33,935 nucleotides of DNA from DAOTWP01 sp034435675 (lineage in GTDB: Bacteria > Chloroflexota > Anaerolineae > Aggregatilineales > Phototrophicaceae), in NCBI GenBank assembly GCA_034435675.1, contig DAOTWP010000254.1:1-33935 (forward strand). The letters are read 5' to 3'. The notes beneath the pieces were generated by a model. The model was given only the letters and a program-made list of their open reading frames with translations. It ran no database searches and was not told where the DNA came from. Below are positions 24,464 to 32,171 of the stretch, in pieces; within the stretch, counting starts at the first letter, position 1, and each line of letters opens with the position of its first letter. The position numbers and the translations under genes were made by a program.

Positions 24464-25969
24464 TTAGCGATCCAGTTCGCGGATAGCAGCGAAGATTTCG
24501 TCGTTGCTCGCCGTGCCCAGTTCGATCCACTCAATCGTGAAATAGTGCTCGGCACCCGTGCCGCCCATCTGTGTCACGCGCCCGGCATACAGCGTCCCGG
24601 CGCTCAGGTCGCCCGGTTCGGTAGCAACGAACTTGAACAGCATCGTGTCCGTGCCGTCATCACCGAAGTAAACCGTCTGGTTGTCCGCGGCGACCCAGGC
24701 ATTTTCGTTGCTCTTGCGACCCATCGCATACTGCTTGACCACGCGGTCGGTGGTGGTTGTGCGCGGCGAGATTTCGACCATCCAGCCGTAGTCATAGGGA
24801 TTCGCCAGCGTGCCGCCCAGATAATCGGTCATGATGTTGACGTTGTTGAAGTCGCTGGCAATGGGTTCGTATTCTTCAGCAGACAGCCCGGTGTTCCACG
24901 GGGTCACGCCGGAGCCGCAGTTGGTCCACGTGCCGCGCACGCCGCTGAAGTCGACCATCTCGCCATCCAGCACTTCCCACGTGCCGTCTGCCAGCTTGCG
25001 GATGTACAGCTTGCTGACGCCGCCGGGGTTGGTTTCGTGGTTGGTGTAGAGCCAGCCTTCGGTGCCCGCTGCGTTGGTCGGCAGCCACATGTTGCCGTCG
25101 GCATTGTTGCCCACGAACATCAGGTTGCCGTTGACATCATAAATGCCACCCATGATGTCGCCGGTGCTGCTGTTGGGGATCGGGTCACCGACGCGCCCCA
25201 GCACCTGATACTGCCCGGCAGCGACACCCACCATGCGTTTAGCGTCGCCTTCCGGCACGGCGATGGATTCAAAGTCGTCGGTGTTGGCGTTGAAGCCGTT
25301 GACAACGCCGATGGTGCTGGCATTATAGGGGTACACGTTGGTGGCGCCGGGGTGCTGCACGTTGAAGAACAGCGTGCCGTCCACACCAATATACAGACCT
25401 GTCACTTCTGCGCCACGCGGGGTATAGCCGAAGCGCTTCAGCGAGCCATCTGCCGGGTCGAAGACCCAGACCATGTTGTTTTCATGGTTGCCCGTGTCTT
25501 CGCCAATCCATACGCGACCGCGTGCGTCCACTGCCAGCCCGTCGGGTTCGGAGATATTATCCACCGAGCAGGGATTGTCGCCGTTGGCTTCATCATAGGG
25601 ACCGCCGATGATCAGCGGGCGCAGCTCGACCATATCGAAGGTGTCGGTCAGTTCAGCCGTGTAGACGATACCGCACAGATTCTCATCCAGGCTGATGTCG
25701 CCTTCGCCATCAGTCATGCCCGCGCTGATTTCGGTCATGGTTAAATACAGGCGGTTGCTGGCGGCGTCAATCACGACCCATTCCATCTTGCGGAATTCGG
25801 CGGTTGCGCCCAGCGATGCGCCGTAAGCGCGGCTTTCCAGGAATGCAGCATACGGGTGATCCAGCCCGATCATGTTGCCGGTGGCTTCCTGCGCGATGGC
25901 GGGCGCTGCGGCGATGACCAGCAGCAGACCGACCAGCAGTACAAAAAAGGTCAGTTTGTGGTGCTTCAT
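24464..25969 (-). CDS. PhoX-like (DUF839) secreted phosphatase, blades in permuted order
   Basis: A 501-residue exported beta-propeller protein related to the calcium- and iron-dependent alkaline phosphatase PhoX. A Sec signal peptide covers 1-26 (APAIA-Q), whereas classical PhoX uses Tat. Family segments are visible: MEWVVIDAASNRLY, SEPDGLAVDARGRVWIGED (about 138-156), GAEVTGLYI...FFNVQHPG (187-210), TNHETNPGG (308-316), GTWTNCGSGVTPWNTGLSAEE split over 343-365 with the metal-bridging cysteine candidate C351, GWMVEISP (about 395), and VYFGDDGTD. In classical PhoX the last four come first and the earlier ones last, so this protein looks circularly permuted. It probably releases phosphate from organic esters outside the cell. 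GGGGGG ends about ten bases before the start. Confidence 0.85.
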   Translation of the reverse strand: MKHHKLTFFVLLVGLLLVIAAAPAIAQEATGNMIGLDHPYAAFLESRAYGASLGATAEFRKMEWVVIDAASNRLYLTMTEISAGMTDGEGDISLDENLCGIVYTAELTDTFDMVELRPLIIGGPYDEANGDNPCSVDNISEPDGLAVDARGRVWIGEDTGNHENNMVWVFDPADGSLKRFGYTPRGAEVTGLYIGVDGTLFFNVQHPGATNVYPYNASTIGVVNGFNANTDDFESIAVPEGDAKRMVGVAAGQYQVLGRVGDPIPNSSTGDIMGGIYDVNGNLMFVGNNADGNMWLPTNAAGTEGWLYTNHETNPGGVSKLYIRKLADGTWEVLDGEMVDFSGVRGTWTNCGSGVTPWNTGLSAEEYEPIASDFNNVNIMTDYLGGTLANPYDYGWMVEISPRTTTTDRVVKQYAMGRKSNENAWVAADNQTVYFGDDGTDTMLFKFVATEPGDLSAGTLYAGRVTQMGGTGAEHYFTIEWIELGTASNDEIFAAIRELDR

Positions 25970-26023
25970 GTGAGGTTATCCCCCCAAAAAAGGTGAACAG
26001 GAATTGTGCGCATGCAGCCGGAC

Positions 26024-26180
26024 GTTAACGCACAGCTTGGCATACGCTATTCAGCTTGACGCGCGAGGGTTAACGGCAAGGCGCGCTGGCGATAAGGGTT
26101 GTTTAACCTGGCTTCCCGATAACTTAAGGTGTGGTTAAACGGTTTGCAATAAGTGAAAGTTAATCCATCTGTACAGTATA
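26024..26180. promoter_or_regulatory. Repeated TTAAC sites upstream of the PhoX-like gene
   Basis: GTTAAC occurs at 26024-26029 and 26069-26074. GTTTAACC (26101-26108) and its exact reverse complement GGTTAAAC (26133-26140) follow, then GTTAATCC (26159-26166). CTGTACAG (26169-26176) is an 8-base palindrome that overlaps TATACT on the minus strand (26175-26180), a possible -10. Repeated TTAACA-like sites are the form of PhoP boxes in some Gram-positive bacteria, so phosphate control is a reasonable guess. The whole gap 25970-26304 holds no gene. Confidence 0.4.
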
Positions 26181-26304
26181 GATTGTCATGTTTCTGGTGT
26201 GATGAATGCCATTCTCCGCAGGGCAGCACGACAGGTCGCCATCTCGGCACGGCAGCCGTTGGCAGGTGGCTAATGCAGGCAATATAGGTGGGTGGGTATA
26301 GCGC

Positions 26305-28713
26305 TCAGGTGATGCCGACGGCGATTTCGCGCAGTTCGGCGACGTAAGCGTTCAGCCCCAGCGCGTAGGCGTCGAGGTAATCCTGCGTGATCTGCTGCGC
26401 CAGCGCCGCATAACCGCCTTCCAGCAGCGTTTGCACATGCGGGCGGAAGTCGCGCAAACTCAGCCGCAGCGTGTCGCGGTCATCGGTGATCACACCCCAG
26501 GCGAACGTCTTCTGCTGGTTGTCATCTTTGGCGGTGATAAAGCGCCGCAGCGACGACCCCGGACTGACTCGCCCCACATTAGAGAAGACTTCTTCGCCCT
26601 TGATGATCTCGTTGAGCGCATCCAGCCTGCCGGGGATGCTGTCGAACAGGCGCTGCATTGCCTCCGGCAGATACGCCAGCAGCTTAATGCTCACCGTGCT
26701 GGTGCTTTCGCCGCGCAGGGCGATGTCGCGGTAGCGCCTGAGCAGTTCGCCAAAGCCGCCGATCAGCCGCAGGTAGGTCATCTGCGCCTCGGTGAAGGCG
26801 CGGCGTTCGTCACGATTCTGGCGCGGGGGTGCTGCCTGGTAACGACGCAGGGCGGTGAGCGCCTGCTGGTGTACGGCGAGGAACTCGGTAATCGGGTTGC
26901 GGAAGGTCGTCGGGTAGACCCGGTCACGCGGGTTATAGCGGCTGGCGTCAATCGGGATCAGCACTGCCGGGTTCTTGCCCTGCACCGCGATCAGCGCATC
27001 CTGTGCTTCTTTGTGCGCCTTGCGTGCCGCGCTGCCGCGTTCTCTGCCCACCGCGCGCAGCGCCTCGCTGAGTGTGGGCGATGGCTGATATAGGCGCGCA
27101 TGCAGCCCACGATAGAGGATCAGCAGGTCGTTGACCGTCAGCACTGCCTGCTCGCTGCGCTGCTTGAGGGCACGGCGCAGCGAGGCAATCGCGGCGAAGT
27201 CCACCAGTGTGCTTTCGGCGCTGGTTTCTGGCGCAATCTGCACCTTGAACGCTGCTTTCGCCACTTTGTCAGCTGCCTTCAGCGTCAGCGGCACGAGCGC
27301 AGACGGCACGGGCATGCCCCAGGGCATTGCCGCAAGCTGCCCCGCCCACTGCACCGCGCAGCCGGTCATGATCTCCGCCATCGCCGCGCCCCATGCGCCA
27401 TCAAAGAAGATGTGCGACTGGTCAAACAGCATGCTGTCTGTCGTGCGCAGAATCGTCAGCGCGTGATCGCCCACGCCGCGTTTGCCCGCGCGGGCGGCAG
27501 CAAGCGGCTGCTGTGCATCGCGCAGATCCCAGTTGAGCAGCACCGGCGCGTGTGCCAGCAGGTCGAGTTCATGCCTGGTTTCGGTGTCGAGCAGTTTGCG
27601 CAGGGCGGCGTGTTCGGCGCGGGCTGCCCTGGTGAGCAGGTCATCCAGTTGGGCGGCGGGGTGGCGCGGCTTTTGCATGAGGATGGCAGCGGCAGCGGCG
27701 CGTGCCGCCTGCGGGTCGGCGGCGTGTGCCAGGGGCAGCAGCCAGTAGCGTCCCTGCCAGATGATGCCGACCTGCGCGGTGTCCGGCGGGTAGTGGCTGC
27801 GCGTTTCGCTGAAGCTCTCCGGCAGCAGGCGTGCCAGCCAGGACATCTGCTGCTGGTAGGCGGGCAGGGCGGTCTGCTCAAGCTGTGCCAACTGTGCATA
27901 AAGCTGCTCCTGCGCTTTGCGTGGCAGCGCGGCGACAAATGCGCCGTGAAAGCTCTCGAAGCGGCGGCGGCGATATGTCGGGAAGCCCTCATCGCTGCGG
28001 GCGTCTGTGCCGGCGGTGTAGGGGCGCTGTGCCTCCCAGCGGGTATACAACGCGCGGTAATCTGCCAGTTTGCGCGGCAGATGTTCTGCTGCCTGTTCTG
28101 CCAGCAGGCGCAGCAGCACCCGTTCGCGCCATTCGTTTGCCAGCAGCGCGGGCAGGGTCTGCACGGTGTGCGCTGCCGCCAGCAGCCATGCCGCCAGCAG
28201 ATCGGCGTCGCTTAGGCTCAAACGGCGGCTGAGCAGGGCAGTCTGGAAGCCTGTGGTTTCGATAGCGTGGCGGGCGTTGTCTTCGCGCAGGGCGAATTCG
28301 AGGTAAAACTGCCAGGTACCGTCGGGGAAAGCGGCGTCGGCGTCTTTGCCGATCATGCGCAGCAGCAGTTGGTAGCCATGCAGCGCCGCCGCCGTGCCTG
28401 CGAAAAACGCCCCGGTCATCGTCGTGCCCAGCGTGTGCCGCACCCCGCGCAGCAGCATGCTGACGTAGCGCCGCGACTCCGCCTGATCCACACTGCGCCC
28501 GCCCAGCCGTGCCAGCCCGCTGAGGATGTAACCGGGCACATTGCCCGCCGGGACAATACGCGCTACCTCGTCGCTGATGCGCTTGAGTTCCGGCAGGGTC
28601 AGGCTGGAGAGGCGCTGCGTGTAGAGCGTTTCGGCAATCGTGTAAAGGTCGCTGGCGGTGGCGAGTGTCGCCCGTTCGTAGCTGAGTGCATCGTCGCGGT
28701 TGGTGCTGGTCAT
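26305..28713 (-). CDS. Large conserved-looking protein of unknown function, 802 residues
   Basis: A soluble, helix-rich protein with no signal peptide or membrane span. Two motifs stand out. EDNARH (144-149) lies in a helix-like stretch FYLEFALREDNARHAIETTG and recalls metal-binding helices. FDQSHIFFDGAWG (430-442) recalls the catalytic HxxxDG motif of CoA-dependent acyltransferases, including the EHSxxDG region of carnitine acyltransferases; the preceding GDHALTILRTTDSM has the spacing expected in that group. I could not assign it with confidence to a named family. It is alone on its strand between the PhoX-like gene and a divergent protease. No good ribosome site precedes ATG 28713, so the start may be leaderless or slightly different. 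Confidence 0.8.
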   Translation of the reverse strand: MTSTNRDDALSYERATLATASDLYTIAETLYTQRLSSLTLPELKRISDEVARIVPAGNVPGYILSGLARLGGRSVDQAESRRYVSMLLRGVRHTLGTTMTGAFFAGTAAALHGYQLLLRMIGKDADAAFPDGTWQFYLEFALREDNARHAIETTGFQTALLSRRLSLSDADLLAAWLLAAAHTVQTLPALLANEWRERVLLRLLAEQAAEHLPRKLADYRALYTRWEAQRPYTAGTDARSDEGFPTYRRRRFESFHGAFVAALPRKAQEQLYAQLAQLEQTALPAYQQQMSWLARLLPESFSETRSHYPPDTAQVGIIWQGRYWLLPLAHAADPQAARAAAAAILMQKPRHPAAQLDDLLTRAARAEHAALRKLLDTETRHELDLLAHAPVLLNWDLRDAQQPLAAARAGKRGVGDHALTILRTTDSMLFDQSHIFFDGAWGAAMAEIMTGCAVQWAGQLAAMPWGMPVPSALVPLTLKAADKVAKAAFKVQIAPETSAESTLVDFAAIASLRRALKQRSEQAVLTVNDLLILYRGLHARLYQPSPTLSEALRAVGRERGSAARKAHKEAQDALIAVQGKNPAVLIPIDASRYNPRDRVYPTTFRNPITEFLAVHQQALTALRRYQAAPPRQNRDERRAFTEAQMTYLRLIGGFGELLRRYRDIALRGESTSTVSIKLLAYLPEAMQRLFDSIPGRLDALNEIIKGEEVFSNVGRVSPGSSLRRFITAKDDNQQKTFAWGVITDDRDTLRLSLRDFRPHVQTLLEGGYAALAQQITQDYLDAYALGLNAYVAELREIAVGIT

Positions 28714-29050
28714 AGGTTCGGTCCGTTTGGTTGTCCCCGGCGGCGTGGTGCTTCCAGCGTTAGCCCGTAACGCCTGCCACGCCCACTATGTTCAGCATAA
28801 CGGACGCAGCGGCAGGAGACAATCAACATTTGGATCTGTGGACAAAATTCGCCTGCCCGCGCAGCGGATTGAACCGTCTGGAGGGGCGTGCTGCTGCGCA
28901 ACCGCCCACTGCGCCCAGCGTTGGGGTTAAAGGTTCCCTATAATTCCGTCGTCGAACGACTGATAACGGTATAATGTAAACAGAATCTGGTTGCTTCTCC
29001 CGGCGTGGCGGCTGTCTGCCGCCAGAAGTGATTTCTGGAGCAGGTAAGGA
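28714..29050 (+). promoter_or_regulatory. Divergent intergenic region with tandem TATAAT boxes
   Basis: No gene is seen in this 337-base gap between the divergent 802-residue and protease genes. Two perfect TATAAT boxes face the protease gene, at 28939-28944 and 28970-28975, neither with a convincing -35. They would give leaders of about 100 and 70 bases. Two TATAAT boxes 31 bases apart may reflect dual promoters or activator-dependent use. Confidence 0.45.
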
Positions 29051-30646
29051 ATGCGAATCGCGGCATTAACTTTCAGACCATCTCTGCGCTTTGTGCTGCT
29101 GTGCCTGCTGCTGGCGGCGCTGCTGGTGCCCGCCGTTTCGCTGGCGCAGGGTGCGGTGCTCAGTGAGGCAGACATTGACCGCATCGCGCACGCAGTCGTG
29201 CTGATTGGCGCGATAGAAGATGATGAACTTGTATCCAGCGGCTCAGGGACGATTGTTACGTCTACCGGGCTGATTTACACCAACTATCATGTGATCGAAG
29301 GCGCAGACGATCTGCTGATAGCCGTGCTGGATGACATCAACGAACGTCCAATTCCGCGTTACTTCGCGCGCGTGGTCGAGGAATACCCGGAAGTGGATTT
29401 TGCGGTGCTGCAAATTGACCGGCGTTACAGCAGCGGGCGCACTATTGATCCTGAGGAGCTTGAGCTGCCCTATCTGGAGGCAAGCGGCGATGTCAGCGTG
29501 ACCCGCGGGGAACGGGTCTATGTGTTCGGCTATCCCGGCATTGGCGATGGCTATCTGGTGCTGACCGAAGGGGCAATCACGACCATCCAGAATGGCACTG
29601 TCAGCGGCGAACGAATCCCGGTATGGTACCAGACCGACGCCGAGATTTCGCCCGGCAACAGCGGTGGCTTAGTGACCAACGCGGACGGCGAGTTTATCGG
29701 CATTCCGACCGCTGTACGCACGGAAGAACGCACGCTGGGGCGGCTGGGTGGCATTCTGCCAATCGGGGCACTGCTGGCGGCACGGCAGGATGACCAGCGC
29801 ACTGAGGCGGATGTAGACCGCGCGCTGAACATCAGTATTACGCGCATTGAGCATGATGTTATCATCGAAGGGCGCAGCGAACCCGGCATGCAGATTTTCA
29901 CGCAGATCAGCGCCAATGGCTATGCCGGGGAGTATCTGCGGGCGGGCATCTTCTTTTTCTGGGAGGATGGCGAGCAGATTTCAGGCGAAAACGCGGTGGC
30001 ATCGGACCGGACACGCGATAACAAGCTCACCGTGCAGACCGTGCTGGAAGCGCGCAATGATAACGCGGAATGGCGCGACCTGTGGTTTTGGCTGCCTTAC
30101 AGCAGCTTTCCATACTTCACCGAGGCGCAGCGCGATGGTTTCATTGTGGCGGCGCTGGGGATGGATGGTGACGATTTCGCCGTGACCAGCGATGAGTTTG
30201 GTTTTACGATTGCTGCACCGGGCGAACCTGTCTCTGCCGACCAGTTCCAGATCGAAATTGTCAGCATTGAGCATAACGTGCGGATCGAAGGACGCGCTGA
30301 AACGGGCATGCGCATCTATACCAACATCGCGGTCAGCGGGCAGCGTGACCGTGAAGTGCGCGTTGCGCTGTTCTTTTTCTGGGGCAATGGCGATCCAATC
30401 TCTGGTGAAAATGCCGTACCGACTGACCGCACCAGTGACGGCAGCCTGACCGTGCAGGTGGTGCTGGTGCCTGAATCAGACCAGCAGGTCTGGCGCAATT
30501 ACTGGTTCTGGATTCCCTACAGCAATTTCCCGGTGGGACGGCGCGGGGCACAGGAAGCGTATGTTGAAGCGGGGATCGGGCTGAACAGCGGGCGCTTCAT
30601 CAGCAGCAGCAACCGGATTGAGTTCATCCTGAATTATCCAGACTGA
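29051..30646 (+). CDS. Secreted trypsin-like serine protease with duplicated C-terminal domain
   Basis: A 531-residue exported protease of the DegP/HtrA-like (S1) fold. The signal peptide ends near SLA-Q (about residue 32). The catalytic triad is complete: H80 in TNYHVIE, D116 in EVDFAVLQI, S204 in SPGNSGGLV. No PDZ domain follows. Instead there are two tandem copies of a domain of roughly 120 residues (about 257-385 and 395-531), sharing IEHxVxIEGRxExGM, FFFWxxGxxISGENAV, DRT and a WFWxPYSxFP block. These are beta-rich and unassigned and may bind substrate or the cell envelope. Expected role is proteolysis or quality control outside the membrane. GGAG lies ten bases before ATG 29051, and two TATAAT boxes precede it. 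Confidence 0.9.
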   Translation: MRIAALTFRPSLRFVLLCLLLAALLVPAVSLAQGAVLSEADIDRIAHAVVLIGAIEDDELVSSGSGTIVTSTGLIYTNYHVIEGADDLLIAVLDDINERPIPRYFARVVEEYPEVDFAVLQIDRRYSSGRTIDPEELELPYLEASGDVSVTRGERVYVFGYPGIGDGYLVLTEGAITTIQNGTVSGERIPVWYQTDAEISPGNSGGLVTNADGEFIGIPTAVRTEERTLGRLGGILPIGALLAARQDDQRTEADVDRALNISITRIEHDVIIEGRSEPGMQIFTQISANGYAGEYLRAGIFFFWEDGEQISGENAVASDRTRDNKLTVQTVLEARNDNAEWRDLWFWLPYSSFPYFTEAQRDGFIVAALGMDGDDFAVTSDEFGFTIAAPGEPVSADQFQIEIVSIEHNVRIEGRAETGMRIYTNIAVSGQRDREVRVALFFFWGNGDPISGENAVPTDRTSDGSLTVQVVLVPESDQQVWRNYWFWIPYSNFPVGRRGAQEAYVEAGIGLNSGRFISSSNRIEFILNYPD

Positions 30647-30653
30647 ACCGCTA

Positions 30654-30680
30654 TCCGTGCAGCACGGACAAGGGGATAAC
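30654..30680. repeat. Palindrome and GGACAAGGGGAT half-site after the protease gene
   Basis: TCCGTGC and GCACGGA (30654-30668) form a 7-base-arm palindrome around one A, eight bases after the protease stop. It runs into CGGACAAGGGGAT (30666-30678), which is repeated in inverted orientation at 31736-31748 beyond the next gene. No T-run follows. Confidence 0.45.
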
Positions 30681-30758
30681 CTGCCGGTTCAGGGCAAACG
30701 CATCAAAAGCGCTGTAGTGTTGAACATGTAAACTGTGAGTTTAGTAGAGGACTAAGGA

Positions 30759-31685
30759 ATGGTGTTTCCACACTATTATAACCCGGCGAAAGTCGGGCAG
30801 ATGTACACCCCTGATGTAACCGCAGCCGTCGCGGCAGGAGTTGCCGCCGGACTGCCCCCTGCCGCAGCGGATGACGCGCGTACCCTGTTGATCCTGGTGG
30901 ATATTCAGGTGGACTTCATCCATACGGATGGCGCGTTGAGCATTCCCGGCGCGATTGAGGATACCCGCCGCACGATTGAATGGATTTACACACACGCCGG
31001 CGCAATCAGCACGATTGCTGCCTCGCTGGACAGCCACCTGCCGCTGCAAATCTTCTCGCCGACCTGGTGGACCGACGCCAGCGGCAGCCACCCCGCACCC
31101 TACACGGCGATTACGGCGGCAGATGTGCAGGCGGGCAAATGGCGTCCACTGTATGAACAGGTGTGGTCACGGGCATACGTCGAAAAACTTCAGATGCAGG
31201 CGCGCAAGGATCTGATGATCTGGCCCTTCCATACGCTGATTGGCACGCCGGGGCATACGATTGTGCCGCCGCTGTACGAGGCGATTGCCTATCACGCAGC
31301 CGCGCGGCAGTCGCAGCCGCATTTTCTGGTCAAAGGCTCGATCCCCAAAACAGAACATTACTCCATTCTGGAACCGGAAGTCAAAGTTGACGATGACCCC
31401 ATGGGCGGTATCAACAGGTCGTTCCTCGATCTGATCGCCGGGTATGACCGCATCTACATCACCGGGCAGGCAAAAAGCCACTGCCTGCTGGAAACCGCGA
31501 ACTCGCTGATGCGCTACTTCAGCGACCAGCCCCAGGTGATCGAGAAGCTGCGCTATATCGAGGACACGACCTCGTCGGTTGCGCACCCGGAAATTGACTT
31601 TGAAGGGCTGGCTGAGGAAGTGCTGACAGGCTTCAAACAGCAGGGGCTGCGCTTTGTGCGCTCAACAGACCCCGAACTGGCATAG
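30759..31685 (+). CDS. Isochorismatase-superfamily cysteine hydrolase
   Basis: A 308-residue cytoplasmic amidohydrolase-type protein of the nicotinamidase/isochorismatase fold. The catalytic triad is visible: D48 in LVDIQVDF, K192 in LVKGSIPK and C242 in GQAKSHCLLET, the nucleophile. This set is typical of amide or ureido hydrolases rather than true isochorismatases, which lack the cysteine. It is longer than the usual 180-230 residues, with an N-terminal 40-residue extension and an insertion around 100-150. GAGG lies eight bases before the start. It precedes RidA and LLM genes on the same strand, so a role in breaking down a nitrogen compound is likely. Substrate is not determinable from sequence. 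Confidence 0.88.
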   Translation: MVFPHYYNPAKVGQMYTPDVTAAVAAGVAAGLPPAAADDARTLLILVDIQVDFIHTDGALSIPGAIEDTRRTIEWIYTHAGAISTIAASLDSHLPLQIFSPTWWTDASGSHPAPYTAITAADVQAGKWRPLYEQVWSRAYVEKLQMQARKDLMIWPFHTLIGTPGHTIVPPLYEAIAYHAAARQSQPHFLVKGSIPKTEHYSILEPEVKVDDDPMGGINRSFLDLIAGYDRIYITGQAKSHCLLETANSLMRYFSDQPQVIEKLRYIEDTTSSVAHPEIDFEGLAEEVLTGFKQQGLRFVRSTDPELA

Positions 31686-31720
31686 CATCAGCACGGAATC
31701 AGCGCAGAAACGTTTCTTCC

Positions 31721-31749
31721 TCGACAGGGGGATTAATCCCCTTGTCCGG
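31721..31749. repeat. 24-base palindrome between the hydrolase and RidA genes
   Basis: Positions 31723-31746 read as a nearly perfect palindrome with 12-base arms (one G-T pair) centred on TTAA. Its right arm AATCCCCTTGTCCG mirrors the half-site at 30666-30678. No T-run follows, so partial rather than full transcript ending is likely between hydrolase and RidA. Confidence 0.6.
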
Positions 31750-31778
31750 GTTTATGGATAGTCACAGAGGCAGACACC

Positions 31779-32171
31779 ATGAACAAAAGGCAAAACATCT
31801 CGTCAGGGACAAAGTGGGAACCGCTGGTCGGCTATTCCCGCGCGGTGCGTATCGGCAATGTGGTGCATGTCTCCGGTACAACTGCCACCAACGACGCCGG
31901 GCAGGTGGTCGGTGAAGGCGACGCCTACGCGCAGGCAGTGTTCATCATCCAGAAGATTGAGCGCGCGCTGCATGCCGCCGGGGCGGCACTGACTGATGTG
32001 GTGCGCACGCGCATCTACGTCACCGATGCCGCGCTGTGGGAAGCCGTCGGGCGGGCGCACGCGCAGTTCTTCGCAGACATCCGCCCGGCGAACACAATGG
32101 TTGAGGTCAGCGCGCTGATCGGCAGTGGCTATCTGGTCGAAATCGAGGCAGAGGCGATTCTGGCATCATGA
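31779..32171 (+). CDS. RidA/YjgF-family protein (enamine/imine deaminase type)
   Basis: A 130-residue Rid-family protein. These trimers hydrolyse reactive enamines and imines, such as 2-aminoacrylate, to keto acids. Family marks are the N-terminal SSGTKWEPLVGYSRAV, GNVVHVSGTTA, and the arginine-bearing strand VRTRIYVTD (R76, R78) lining the pocket, with IEAEAIL at the end. AGAGG lies eight bases before ATG 31779. The stop overlaps the start of the following LLM gene by four bases, a sign of translational coupling and a shared pathway. The upstream hydrolase and this overlap recall RutB, RutC and RutA of pyrimidine breakdown. Confidence 0.92.
   Translation: MNKRQNISSGTKWEPLVGYSRAVRIGNVVHVSGTTATNDAGQVVGEGDAYAQAVFIIQKIERALHAAGAALTDVVRTRIYVTDAALWEAVGRAHAQFFADIRPANTMVEVSALIGSGYLVEIEAEAILAS

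Noticed and set aside
24332..25744. 470-residue plus-strand ORF opposite the PhoX-like gene
   Set aside because: The minus strand has a signal peptide and PhoX family motifs along its length; the plus frame has none.
27100..28215. 371-residue plus-strand ORF opposite the 802-residue gene
   Set aside because: Cys/Gln/Arg-rich shadow without a ribosome site or domain.
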